Source: Trichoplax sp. H2 (taxonomy: Eukaryota > Placozoa > Uniplacotomia > Trichoplacea). From it: a stretch of 64,000 nt of DNA. The DNA is taken from assembly GCA_003344405.1 (NCBI GenBank), contig NOWV01000083.1:186001-250000 (forward strand). The letters are read 5' to 3'. The notes beneath the pieces are model-generated. The model was not told where the DNA came from. It worked only from the letters and a program-made list of their open reading frames with translations, and searched no databases. A program made the translations under genes and the position numbers. Below, piece after piece: positions 40,349 to 53,130 of this stretch (positions are counted from its first letter, which is position 1; each line of letters begins with the position of its first letter).

Positions 40349-43300
40349 ATGGCTACGCAAACAGCTCAGCTCCGGACTCGTGTTCAATTGGAAGAATACC
40401 AAGTTAAAAATGTTAGATACTGAACTTATATATCAAAGTGTTAATTAAGATCATCTTTGTATCTGGAACTACGTGTATTAATAGATTTCCTGTAATTTAT
40501 TACGCCTCTCATTACTTGTTACCGTTATTTCACTTTCTACTTATAACGTGTATAGTTCTTGTAACACATACATTATATGCGAATGTAGTAATGGCAATGC
40601 ATACCAGAATGCAATGATTTCTAGTTTACAAATGCTCAATAATAATTTACAGATAGCAAGAAATAAATGGTAGATGTCAATGAATTCAGAGTAGTTTACA
40701 TCTTGTTCCGACGAACCTTATCATTCGATTGTAGTGGTTAGCTTACACATTTAGAGTATTATATAAATTAAATAATCTACTTATTTGATTTAACGGATGC
40801 CAATTTTCTAGACACACACCGTTGATTTTCCCGGTGCATTTCACGGTTATGACGATGCCTGGAGTCTCAATAGCTTTAGAAAGGTCCGTATCAATAAATA
40901 ATTTTGATGAAAACTTCTAGCCAAATCGTATGCATATGCGTTCTACAAACTAATAAGAATCCTATTTACGTTACTTTACTGAAATTATTATTTCAGATAG
41001 TTTGTCAGTTAAAGTTCTCATCAGTTATATACAGTGTAACTATGAATATATATATGTGTATATAATTACGTATTATTATTAACTATTATTATAATTAGAA
41101 CTTCAAGATTGAAATCATAAAGGTAGACAATGAAGAAATGGAATTTGACATGATAGGCATTGATGCATCGATTGCCAATGCTTATAGAAGAATTATGCTT
41201 TCTGAGGTAGTTACATACGTACATGTTTCAAAAGTAACTTAATCTCACTGTACCCCAAGATAATCTTAAAATCTAGCTTCTATACTGAACAAAATAAATT
41301 GCTTTAGAGCTCTAAATCATACCTTTATATTAGGTTCCCGCAATGGCAATAGAAAAGGTCGTTATCCATAATAATACATCAATTATACAAGATGAGGTAT
41401 AACGCTCTCAATTCTTCATTTTTGGCATGTTCTGTGATTAGATGAAATGTGTTTACAAAAAAGCGATTCGTGTCACAAAAGTGTAATAATAAAATTTTGT
41501 AAAATTTACATCTAATATAATTCGTCATCACATGGCATTGTATGCAGCGAATTTATAATGTTTATAAACATCATGTTGTATAACAATTTCTGAATATTTG
41601 TTTCAATCTTTAAGGTATTAGCCCATAGATTAGGTCTGATTCCTATCGCAGCTGATCCAAAGCTATTTGATGACTTTAATCCAGGTACAATAAATTAGTA
41701 AAAATAAATTCTACAGTTCAGACTATTTCTATTTAGGTTAAAATATATTAATTAACTAATCAATATCAACGGCAGTCCTTCATACTGCACCCATTATCGT
41801 ATTGGGCGTGATAGTAATTCAAATTGAAACTTTAATTATTGTTCTAAGACACGAATTGGATATTGATATCTATTTGATATTCTTTTTTGGCAAGTCTTAC
41901 ATATGAAGATCTATCAATTAATACCTATACCATCCTTTCAGTGAAAATAACAAAAATTATTACTTGAATGTATTCAATGCCTATGCACTTAGTTACTACC
42001 ATATAGAGCATTCATAGGTTAATAGCATACTTTGTAATATGGCTTCTGAGTAATGATTAAGGTTTATTAATAGTGTTTATATATTTCAGGGGATACGCCG
42101 ACGAACAAGAACAGTATAACTTTCACATTACAAATTAAGTGTATCAGAAATCGCTCGGCACATTCAGATGCAACTGATCCAGAAGAATTATATATTAATT
42201 CTAAAGGTATACTAGTATTAGCAATCACGTAGTCTATATCCTATGATGAATAAGTCTACATCGTTTTCGGTTGACCTTACTATACAGAATATGTTCTTAT
42301 AGCACACAGTTAAAATGTGCATACTAGCTACTTTAAATTTCTATTACTTTACTTAACTGCTATTCTTACTACAATAAGTAACCACCAAGGATTTAAAATT
42401 GAAATACAATGAAGATCAAGACAATGCGGTAAGTCAAAATATTGAGGACGTTATTATATTACTAGCTACGTTACAGATAGATGTTACATCTATTCACACA
42501 AATTTTGTTTTTTTGTATGACAGATTCCTAACAAGGACATACGTCCCGTCCATGAGGATATCCTCATAGCAAAATTACGACCTGGTCAGGTAATAGAAAT
42601 TGGTTGTGCCTAGATCATATGCTGCATTTCATCAGTAATTTTAATGACTCGTGATTCAATGTAGGAAATTGACTTGGAGATGATATGTGTTAAAGGAACT
42701 GGTGCCGATCATGCTAAATTTTCTCCAGTTGGTAATAATTTATATCTATTAGTATGGTGATCAAGTTATTCACTTTTATCGTATGCAATGCATGTATAAT
42801 AGTATCCAAGCACTGCAGGACCTCATCTAGAATTATCTCTTTTCAGCTACGGCCTCATATAGGTTAATGCCAGAGATTATCCTAAAACAAGCAGTTACTG
42901 GTAAGCGAGCTAAAAGACTAGCAAAATGTTTTCCTGAAGGTGTTATTGGAATTAAAGAAATCAAAGGTAACATATGTATTTACAGTTATCGTATTTTAAA
43001 TCCATATAAGTATTTTGGATTGTCTGCATCGTAACAGCCATTATTTCTTCTCTACTTCAAACAAAAGGTATAAAGACTGCCTACATAGATAAACCTCGTC
43101 TCGATACTTGCAGTAGGCAGGTATTACGTGATCCGGAATTAAAAGAACATGTAATATTGAATAAAATTCGTGATCATTTCATATGTAAGCTACAATGACA
43201 TTCGAATTGATAAATTGAACGATGTTAAATTGCGCGCTTTGCTAATTTTCATGATTTATTATTTCTTAGTTTGTATTGAATCTACGGGCTCCATCCCTCC

Positions 43301-43397
43301 TGCTGATATCTTTCGTGAATCTGTGAAAATCTTAAGGCAAAAATGCCATAAATTTTTAGAAGAAGTAAACCGTAATGCTATCTCGGATGACACCTAA
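40349..43397 (+). CDS. POLR1C: DNA-directed RNA polymerases I and III subunit RPAC1
   Basis: Shared assembly subunit (alpha-like, AC40) of RNA polymerases I and III. Twelve exons: 40349-40411, 40812-40883, 41099-41206, 41334-41396, 41615-41684, 42090-42206, 42379-42428, 42524-42589, 42665-42731, 42847-42966, 43068-43184, 43270-43397. They close in phase to 346 residues, the length I recall for the human protein. Landmarks are DFPGAFHGYDDAW, the alpha-type MIGIDASIANAYRRIMLSE, EKVVIHNNTSIIQDE, HRLGLIPI, DIRPVHEDILIAKLRPGQE, GADHAKFSPVATASYRL and RDHFIFCIESTGSIPP. An earlier ATG at 40342 is in another frame. The gene is head to head with ANKRD13, as a housekeeping gene might be. Confidence 0.96.
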
Positions 43398-43929
43398 ACT
43401 GAACGGTATTTGATGGCGGTATTTGTAATGTATTGTTCTAAATACATACTAACTGTATACACTGCTTTCTGTTAACTCATTCATTTGACAAGACACCCTT
43501 CGGACATGCACTGCAAAGAGTTTCATAATTATTAGATATTTCTATGTTACATCCTTCAGATATAGTGTACATTGTATACAAATAGCTATCACTATGTGTA
43601 TACATATGCCGGTATACTGTATAAATCGCTTTACAAGAATACTCGGTAGGGTGTGATATACCGGTTTTACCTGATATTAAATATTTGATTGCAATGATCG
43701 CTTATATGACACCATCCGCCGTGCCAACAAAGGTTTATTACTGTACTTTATATGGCTAGTTTTTTGTATGAACTTATAACATATTTCTTGATTGCGTTAT
43801 GTTTATGAGCGAAAATAAATGAAGTAAATGTATAAACACCGCACGATGTACGGTATTAAATTGACAACGTCTCTGATTCAAGGAGTCAAATGATAGAACG
43901 CCTGACCATATCGAAGTAGAGAATACTCG
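43398..43929. other. POLR1C 3' flank, no gene seen
   Basis: No coding exon is recognised. The stretch should contain the POLR1C 3' UTR; an AATAAA lies near 43814. Confidence 0.5.
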
Positions 43930-44605
43930 TCTACGTACAGTACATAGTATCACCTTTAAGTTAGCCTATTCTACTGTACTGTAGAATAGGCTGTACTGTA
44001 CTGTACTGTACATCAAATGTACAGAATGTACAGTACACATTGTACGGTACAGTAGGGATAGTATGGACTGTCATTGCTGTCATGGCTTACCAGAAAATGA
44101 TTTTTGAAGTTTTTAATAGTCCGTGATACTATCTACTTTACGTACAGTAGACCAGTGAAACTTAACTGGTCTATTGCACAGTATTTGTACTATATAGCCA
44201 GCAGAGTATGACATCAAAGATGAAGATACAGTACAGTATGTGTAAACTTGATATTAATGATATGAAAACTAGTACTGTAGCATTTATTTTCGAGAAGATA
44301 TCCTCATTTACTTTGTAGCGATCAAAATGATTGCTAAATAGTCAGATATCCGTATTAAGTTAAGATAATATAGTATTCATTTATCATTAGTGATTGATAT
44401 TGCATGGACTTTGCAAGTTGATCAATTAAAACAAGCCAGGGACCTCTAGCCATTTACGCATACTGATAATTTAAAATTTTTTTACTTGAGAGGTCACTGT
44501 ACTGTACACATAGTGACAGCGCTGTACAGTACTGTATGAAGCCTGGCCTGGAGTACCGTACTATCAGTAGAACACTAACTAGTTTTAAGTTTTACTAGTA
44601 CAGTA
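43930..44605. repeat. Pentamer repeats upstream of the 133-bp tandem array
   Basis: CTGTA/TACAG runs at 43934-43943, 43972-44055, 44226-44242, 44497-44540 and 44596-44605. The block contains a perfect 12-bp inverted repeat at 43963-43992, listed separately. Confidence 0.75.
43963..43992. repeat. Perfect 12-bp inverted repeat
   Basis: AGCCTATTCTAC at 43963-43974 and its exact complement at 43981-43992 flank a 6-base spacer (TGTACT). The structure could extrude as a hairpin. It sits inside a pentamer block. Confidence 0.9.
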
Positions 44606-45141
44606 CAAACTCCCGTCGCTATGCTGACGGATTACTTTGTTATAATATTACAAACTCCCGTCGCTTTGCTGACGGATTATGTTCTTATAATATTATACTT
44701 CTAGAATATTATTTTACAATAATACTTCAAAAGTGACTCGGCCTTGCATCGCTATGCTGGCGGATTACGTTGTTATAATATTACAAACTCCCGTCGCTTT
44801 GCTGACGGATTATGTTCTTATAATATTATACTTCTAGAATATTATTTTACAATAATACTTCAAAAGTGACTCGGCCTTGCATCGCTATGCTGGCGGATTA
44901 CGTTGTTATAATATTACAAACTCCCGTCGCTTTGCTGACGGATTATGTTCTTATAATATTATACTTCTAGAATATTATTTTACAATAATACTTCAAAAGT
45001 GACTCGGCCTTGCATCGCTATGCTGGCGGATTACGTTGTTATAATATTACAAACTCCCGTCGCTTTGCTGACGGATTATGTTCTTATAATATTATACTTC
45101 TAGAATATTATTTTAAAATAATACTTCAGACGTGACTCGGT
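44606..45141. repeat. Tandem array of a 133-bp unit
   Basis: Units begin at 44651, 44784, 44917 and 45050, exactly 133 bases apart and nearly identical; the last is partial and diverges after about 45110. A 45-base partial copy precedes them at 44606. Each full unit contains two related sub-blocks. One has CCCGTCGCTTTGCTGACGGATTA; the other has GCATCGCTATGCTGGCGGATTA. Both are followed by TATAATATTA. The CCGTC...GACGG arms can pair. The near identity implies recent amplification or gene conversion. Confidence 0.92.
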
Positions 45142-45154
45142 CTTGTCCTCATTT

Positions 45155-46035
45155 ACTATACTGTACTGTACAGTATAGTACAGTACGTAGCTAACATGTG
45201 ATACAGTATCACTTACCGGCGTTTTTTTATCATTTGTACAGTACAGTACTGTACTGTAGATACTGTAGATAAAAAAAAATGTTATGCTCTTGATTTTTAA
45301 TAAAGTGGCAGTTAGCGCGCACGCGTAGGGCGGAAAATTTAAAAATATGCTGTGGTCACTCAACATGCACAGTACAGTAATTTCAATTTGAAATTTAATT
45401 TCTGTTACAGTGTACAGTACAGTACAGCATGTTACATTTGTGATGACAGACTAGTCTCTGTCGTTAAGTAGCTGGTGACGACTGTCGAAGCCATAGCGAA
45501 TCTGGAATCGTGAAGAACGACCGTTAATAGTTTACGCTACATTTTCTATCATTCACAGTAAAATTGACGGTCTGAAAAGCGATCTAAAAGGTAAGTTAAA
45601 TGTCAAACTCTATCATGTATGATCCTCCAACCTATAAACATGAGTAATAGCTGATTTTTAAGCTTAATCCTTAAATTTAAAAAATTTTGAATGCAATACA
45701 TACAGTATAGTAGACAGTAATATGGATTTACAGTAAATATCAGTCGTCAGTTGAAAACAGCAACCTACGCAAGCAAGCAAAATAGGCTGTAATTAGGCTA
45801 GCTTTCTCGTCTACATTACTGACAACATTAGAACTGGACAAACTAAATAATTTACTTATTGCTCTATCGTATCCTCTCCCACTATACATACACTACATTA
45901 GACGTATACAGTACTGTACAGTATATCTATCCTCTTCTGTGTAACGTTATTTAGATGCATATACTGTACGTATATGGTGTTGAAAATTAATAATTCTCGA
46001 ATTAATTCCTAACACTCATATACTCAAATACGGTA
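45155..46035. repeat. Pentamer repeats in the MadBub 5' flank
   Basis: CTGTA/TACAG clusters at 45159-45190, 45237-45270, 45368-45378, 45408-45428, 45908-45925 and 46030-46040. They occupy the region 330-1200 bases upstream of the MadBub start codon. Confidence 0.75.
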
Positions 46036-46365
46036 CAGTACTTTTAGTAAAACTGCACAAAGAATATAAGTGAATGTACTTATTAGGTCTCAGCGCACCG
46101 ATATCTTAATCATTAACAACATGGTGTTTAGTTTAGTGTTAGTGAAACTTCTGTCTAGAGTTTTCCAGGGGTAGCATGCATGTTAAAAAAATTTGAATCG
46201 TAACCTTAGGATTCATTTAATAATTTTTTAAAAGGGAACTTTGCAATCGTCTATTATAGGTATAATTCATCGTACGAATTTTAGCTGGAGGTGACAGACC
46301 AAACTAAAAAATCAATCCTTATTGATTGTTGATATTATAGCCGAGGGATAAAAAGCTGTCTAGAG

Positions 46366-49300
46366 ATGAGTTCAAGTGCTTCGCCGAAGGGAAATAGTGA
46401 AAATAACGAGTGGGAGGTTTGTAAGGAGAACATTCAGCCCTTAAAGCAAGGGAGAATCATGTCCAATCTCCAAGCTGCCTTATCAACGGAATCATCTACA
46501 GAACGAAAGAAGTTGCTTGATGAAAAAGAGTGAGTCTTTTCTTACATAAGCTTCATAAAAATCTTCTAATCTTTAAAATGATCTAGTAAGGTTTTCGCTC
46601 ATTATTAAGTTAGACAGGGTAATTGGCCTAATCATGGTATTATTAATATTCAAACAAAATATAGATTATTCGAAAAAAGGATCATTGCCATCGATTATGA
46701 CAACGATGATGATCCTTTTGATATATGGTTCCGGTATGTAAGGAGTATCTTTAGATCCATATACATACACTCTGCTAAAGAATTATATTTCCGTAAACTC
46801 TAGTATATTTATGCAACTTACTTACACTGTATCACTCTTGTCGCTATACCGTGGTACAACTACAGTGTACGATGTAATCGTATTTGTAAGAGATCAAGCA
46901 TTAACGCACTGTTTAATTAGGCTAATCAATACAGTATACTGTATTCCCGGTAACAGAGCAATATGGCTAATACATATTTATGTAGATCTGCTGATATTTT
47001 ACAATTTTCTATTCTCCTGTTTAAAATGATGATGAAATACGACAAGAGACAATCCTGCAACAACATTTTCACGAAAGTGTCTCAATTTAGAATTCACTTG
47101 CATTAATTCTATTAAACTAAAATTTACTTAGCTGATCTTAATATTAGCTAAATCGTTATCGTTATTTGTCTCACCCAATATAAGATTCACTTATTTTATT
47201 CGTCATAATATCAGTGCTCTAATCTGCAGTTGTTGTTATTGTAGGTATATTGTTTGGGCTGAACAAAGTTTCAGAAACGCTGGAGAAGCCGGATTTTCCA
47301 CTTTACTCAAGCGATGTTTAAGAAAATTTAAAGATGAACCTCGATATTATAACGACATACGATTTCTGTCCATTTGGATTAAAGCTGTATGTTATCATTC
47401 TTAGTTGCACGAGAATATAATTTCGCCTAAAGTATCAGTTCTCTAGTACATTATTCAGTAGCATAAAATTGCGTACTGCAGATAAATAAAAATACTGTAT
47501 ACAGATAAAATTATCAATGTGGATAGATACAGCATAGTGATACTTTTTGTAACATCGGTTAGTTTTCAACATCAAATAATTTGTATGAACAATTCAGCTT
47601 CATTTAGTTAAGTTCTAAATCGAAGTAGAAGTTAACTGTACCCATAAACCATTAACATGATACATTGTAATAATAGGCTAATGCCTGTAAAGATCCTCGA
47701 GATATTTACAATTTTCTCCATGATCGAGGAATTGGTAAATATGACGCATTGTTATACGAATGTTGGGCAAAGGTGCTCGATACGATGGGTTCATATAAAA
47801 AGGCTGACTGGGTCTATAGAATCGGTTTAGAGAATAAAGCCCAACCTTTGAAGAGATTGCAAAGACATTACCAGTAAGTCAACATGATTTCTTGGTCAAT
47901 AACTAAAATCTGAAGTGCTATAGATTGCTTTATATAAATGCAGTATTTTGTGACTGTGCTCGGTGCTTAGGTAAGCAGTTATTAGTATATTTAAAGTGGT
48001 TTAGGTAGTACTCCTATGCTACATATGTATATATTGATCATTGAAAGGGATTGTCGATTACTGTACTAATACATATTTAAACTATACAAAGAGAATTCTT
48101 AGCAAGATCAGCTAATCGACCAAAGGAAGGCGGTACAAACACGGGAATATCATCAAATCCTCGTGCTCCTTTAGGTCAGTTACAAAATGCAGATCGAGTG
48201 ACGGGAAAGGTGAATATTGTTCGTAAAAGCAAAGTCCCTGAAGGTATGTTACCTATACATAGCGGTAATGTAACCTTATCTTGCGAGTTATACCTATCAT
48301 TTCATTTTGGCTGACAATAAGGTAGGTTAATTTAATAAAAGCACCATTTTGACGTTACAGCTTTGGATGAGGCGGATTCCTTGAAGGCCACTAATTCAAC
48401 CAGTCAATCATTCAAGATTTTTGTAGATGAAAACCCTAGCAAGTTGTCATCTGCATCTAAACAAATGCAAGAATGGAAGAGTTTGCCCAACAGTAACAAA
48501 GCTGTAAAAGAGAATTCAAAAGGTCTTTCAAAGTGGAATCAGCAACAAGTAAAACATAATACTGAATAAAAGCAAAATGGCAACCACTTTTCTATGTATG
48601 GTAATATGCATGTAAATCTTTGATTTAGAGAAGATATTCTGTTATTCATGTTACTATAGATAACCGACATTAGTAGTAACATAGTGAAAATTGAGGCATC
48701 ATCACAAAAAGTGAAATCTGGAATTACAATTTACCAAGACGAAAATGTCCCAGCAACTAGGTAAGAAAAATTTAAAAATCATGCATTAATTGTCAATTAA
48801 AACAAGATTTACCGGAAATATTTACTTACCGTGCTTATAAATTGACAATGCATAGTACGGCCATTACCGAAATCCAATCAAGGCAGGTGCTCACAAAGTA
48901 AGTATGTTAGATCAAATTTTATTATAACTATACTAAGTTCAATTTCTTAAACTGCGATAAATTTTTTGATAAAACAATTTATGTGAAAAAGATCCGAAAG
49001 ATCTGATGATTCTAATCATCCTCTAAACGTATTGAAAGATGATGACAATGTTAGGGTATGTCGGATATACTCGTATAAAATTAAATCCTCATAGATACTA
49101 TGTCATGTATCCTAGTGAAGATGTATTACCTGATCACTGTTTCCTATGTTACTTAGTTTACTGTGGTAAATGGAAAAAAGTATGTTGCCGGGTACTGCAA
49201 GGAGATAATTTACAACGGCACACAGGAATTTTCTTTTGAAGAACTTAGAGCAATTCGTTACCGGGCAAAGCATCACGTATCTGTTAATGTGAATGATAAT

Positions 49301-52300
49301 AATCTCTCAAATACTGAAGAAATGAATATTATTCAACCAAAAGAATTGCATAACAAATCTGCTAGTATTACATCGGTACCATCAGTAAGTCAGACGCCAA
49401 CGATGACTATGGCTAGTAAAGAAGCTAAGCGGTTTGTCGATCTATTGTTCAAAGATGATATTGATCCGGATGATACTTGTTCAGGTTATTTGGAGTAGTT
49501 GATATTTTGTATAGTTTTGACTTTACTTATACGATTGCTTTTTCTCTAATAGTCCTGTATTATTAAATTATTTACCAAATTTAGTACTGTTGCCTTTTTA
49601 CTAATCGAAAGTGCACTTCATTAACTTAATAGTAAACAACAATTCCCCGATCGAGAATATTAAATCAAATTTTATCATATATGATGACCATACTCCTAAC
49701 AACTTAGCTGCAAAAGTAGCTGATTCAGAATATAATTCAGATCAAGAAAATAGGTACAGTACTTGAGTATTATCCTACTCCTGTTTATGTTTGCAAATTT
49801 AACGCCATTACTGGACATTCCATAATTCGATTATCGATCATTAATTCATTAAGGCCACCAGAATCTTGTAGTCCACCTCCTAAGAGACGTAATGTTCTTG
49901 GTGTTCTAACTAATGCAGTTGGATTTGAACTGGATCAAACTAAACCGGAGTGTAACGAGGTTGATCATTCAAATATTTAAGAATTAAGAGTAGTTTGAAG
50001 ATATTTTCAATAAAATTATAAGATTAAAAGTATCGTGCTATCTCTATAATTGGATATTATGTATTATAATGAAATAAATTTTATTTTATAGGAAGATTTT
50101 GTTTATAAAGATTATGATGAATTAAAAGCTAGCGAATCGGAGGATAAACCAATTCCTGGAGACACTCAAAATTTTTCAATCGCAACACATGTAACTTCTA
50201 CTCCTGCATGTGATCAGGTTAATATCAATGGGCGTCAAAGCAGCATTAAAGGATATGGCCAAGATAATATTTACGAGAAAGGGACTTTTACTCACGATAT
50301 ATATTCTGATGAGGCTGAAGATCATGATACAAATTTTAACAGGCCACAACTCAGTGATATCATCGAAGCTAGCAATGAGGCATCAAGCAAAGCATCTTCC
50401 TGTACATCTTCGACTGGCAGTAGGGCTAATATTGGATTCAGTACGCCATCAGATCAAAGAGTTGATATTGTAAGTTTAAAAATAATCACTCGCACAGAAA
50501 GTGAAGATGGAGAAGACGTGAGAGACAGCAAAGTTATCGATCCTTTTTGCGAAGACTTAAAAAAGGATCTGTTATCAAGAGATGATGTAAAAGATATATT
50601 ATATTCCGACCCAACATTGTTTTATGTAGGCACTGTAGCTGCTCCGAAGCCTGTTATTAATGATAGACTTGATCTAGGTTCGTCTATTGCCCACTAATGG
50701 TCTACCCAAAGTGATACTTGCTGATTGTTCTATAAAAGGACTTTACAATTTAATAAGTGCAGTTTTATTTATAATACCTATAGGGAATTCTGATTATAAT
50801 TGCAATAAGATTATTGGTCGTGGTAACTTCGGTACAGTTTACCTGATAAATTCCGGTGGTGACAGTTTAGGATCTGTAACTGATGAATGCGAACTTGCTT
50901 TGAAGGTAAAATCTATAATGTTATTTGTAGTATACTTTAGCAATTTAGAGGTAAAATGTGAGATACTTAAAATTCTACCATGGCATTATATTCAACTGTA
51001 ATTTTTTGTGAAAGGCGGTTAAATGATGATAGTGCAGGGGTCCAGACCATAGCTAGATATGAGGGCTATTCATATTCAAAAAGTATAGTGTCCGCAGCCT
51101 AAAGCTGCGGGACCAATATACTTTTTGTTTATGCGAAATTGCAATTTCTGATCTCTGCCAAGTGTAAAGATAACATAATATTTTATCTTCTTCTTGTATG
51201 TAATTGATCAGTTACTGGGTACAAAAGTAAACTTTTTTTCTTTAAACTATATTCCATCAAATTCAATCTTGCCGCATATTTCAATATAAATGATAGTATT
51301 TCCTCTTTCTAAGATTCAGCAACCAGTAAGCTTGTGGGAATTTTATATCTGCCAACAAATTCATCGTAGACTGGATGAATTACCATTGGATATTGACCTA
51401 GTAAATATCATTTTTTGTAGTTAGTTCGCCATTGCTTTGATAAACTAAAGCGTTATACTTTTGCTTGCCTGCACAGCACACAGCGTTATTAAGGATTAAT
51501 TCAGCTTACATCTACAAAGATGCTGTTTGTCTACTATCTTCATACTGCTCCTCTGGTACCTTACTAGTAAGCTCATTGCCTTTATCTACTGTTACTTTAG
51601 CTTATTTGTAAAAGTGATAATATTGACGGACTGAATGTGTATCCATTGTTATACTATATAGGATCTTGTAAATATTTACAAGACATTTCATGAATCTATA
51701 GATCAGTATGTTGCAATGTTTTACACGATTGCAATGCTCAGAGTTGTTGAAGTACTGCATCGATGTGATATTATACATGGAGATATAAAGCCTGATAACT
51801 TTCTTCTTCAAGATATGTATGTTACTACCATTAGATTTATCTTTTGGTTTTGCTAATAAATTGCTCTTACGCAACTCCTATTGTACATTAGCTAAGCGAT
51901 AATATTCCCTTTCAGTACGGACCTTGACAACATAGTCAGAAATGATGTCGGTAAATTCCGAAAATGCTACACTTCACTCAAGTTAATCGACTTCGGATGT
52001 GGTATAGATCGACGATTATTTCCGGTTGGCACACAATTTAAATCACTATTCGCGACGAAAGAATTTCAGTGCATAGAGGAAAAGACAGATATGCCTTGGA
52101 CAGTACAGGTACCTTATACCCTAAATTATTTCCTTGACGAAGTAGTTACCGTCCCATATTTTTGCTCTTAACGTCTGCTATATCTTTTGATTTTTAGATT
52201 GATTTGTATGGACTACTTGGAACAATTCACTGCCTAATTTTTCAAGATTATATGAAAGTATATAAAAATAAAGATGGAATGTGGCAAATAACTAAGGCAT

Positions 52301-52645
52301 TCAAACGGTATTATATCGTGTTTAGCATCGTTATACGGCTATAATAGGATACTCTTCCTGAATATTATATGATTGATGGCTTATTTTAGCAGCTAATAGT
52401 TCGAAACTGAATCATTTTATAAATGTTATACTCTTTGATTCTAAATTTATCCTAGATGGTGGAAGAAAACCCTCTGGGAGGATTTATTTATAACGTTGCT
52501 TAATGCTGCCCCCAGCCAGGCCTTACAAAAACTTGCCGAGATTAGGACTAGATTCGAAGAGGCCTTTACTACAGGCATTGAAAATTTTATCGTAATGAAA
52601 CGAAATGAAGATAAAATGATTTTTAATTATAGTTTATCTCACTAA
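46366..52645 (+). CDS. BUB1: MadBub spindle-checkpoint kinase (combined BUB1/BUBR1)
   Basis: Spindle assembly checkpoint protein of the kinetochore. Twenty exons: 46366-46529, 46665-46733, 47245-47386, 47677-47873, 48092-48243, 48361-48548, 48660-48760, 48856-48897, 48992-49055, 49157-49484, 49633-49753, 49854-49959, 50092-50677, 50784-50905, 51314-51400, 51477-51566, 51662-51816, 51916-52108, 52198-52307, 52456-52645; 1068 residues, phases closed. The N-terminus has KEN box 1 (20-22, [17 protein letters not shown]) and the TPR domain. An ABBA-KEN2-ABBA series follows: FKIFVDEN (259-266), KEN (291-293), ITIYQDEN (326-333). Then come a GLEBS-like EFSFEELRA (397-405), another ABBA-like FIIYDD (496-501) and a D-box RNVLGVLTN (535-543). 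The C-terminal kinase has GRGNFG (765-770), ALK (792-794), HGDIKPDN (892-899) and DFG (930-932), so it looks catalytically competent. Both BUBR1-type and BUB1-type parts are in one protein. Confidence 0.95.
51077..51127 (+). other. Imperfect hairpin in MadBub intron 14
   Basis: About 22 bases (CAAAAAGTATAGTGTCCGCAGC) pair with a downstream arm across a 5-base loop (CTAAA). The stem has a GC-rich top and only a few mismatches or bulges. It lies in the 408-base intron between exons 14 and 15. It may be a small RNA precursor, a short mobile-element remnant or chance; sequence alone does not decide. Confidence 0.6.
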
Positions 52646-52830
52646 TAGCCACCCTCACAGTACTGCGGTTGCTTGTGACCTGCTTGTGCTAAAGTTATTA
52701 CGTTAACGATTTATTTAGATTATAAAGCATATACGTAAAGTTTTATAATGCCTGTTTTTGATTTTTACTTAATTCTAGATAATCATATAGGCTGTTAATG
52801 TCATAAATTGCACTCTGTAAATAAAATAAA

Positions 52831-52852
52831 ATATATATATATATATATATAT
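52831..52852. repeat. AT dinucleotide microsatellite
   Basis: About eleven AT units in the 3' flank of MadBub. Confidence 0.9.
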
Positions 52853-53130
52853 TTGTAAATATAGAATGCGCTCACGGCGGCTCACCGTCGCAAGAGCATT
52901 ATGGTATTACTGAAATTGTGGTAAGCCGTGGCATTAGTAAAATATTCCTTAGATCTTCGTACGTAATTTTCGAATATATGAGTACTTGCATAACGCGGAC
53001 TGTATGCTATGGAATGTGCTTATATCTTCTGTATTAATGTTAATACACGTATTATTACTATGCTCTTGGATTGTAATCTTAATTTTAACAATAAAGCTCT
53101 TGGCTATATTCCATCTAGAAAATTAAGAAG

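Noticed and set aside
44606-45141. Possible CRISPR array, because of regular spacing
   Set aside because: The whole 133-bp unit is repeated without unique spacers, and the locus is in animal-type DNA; it is an ordinary tandem repeat.
49039-49239. 66-residue plus-strand frame overlapping MadBub exon 9 to exon 10
   Set aside because: Runs through intron 9 in the wrong frame; the GLEBS-bearing frame from 49157 is the real exon.
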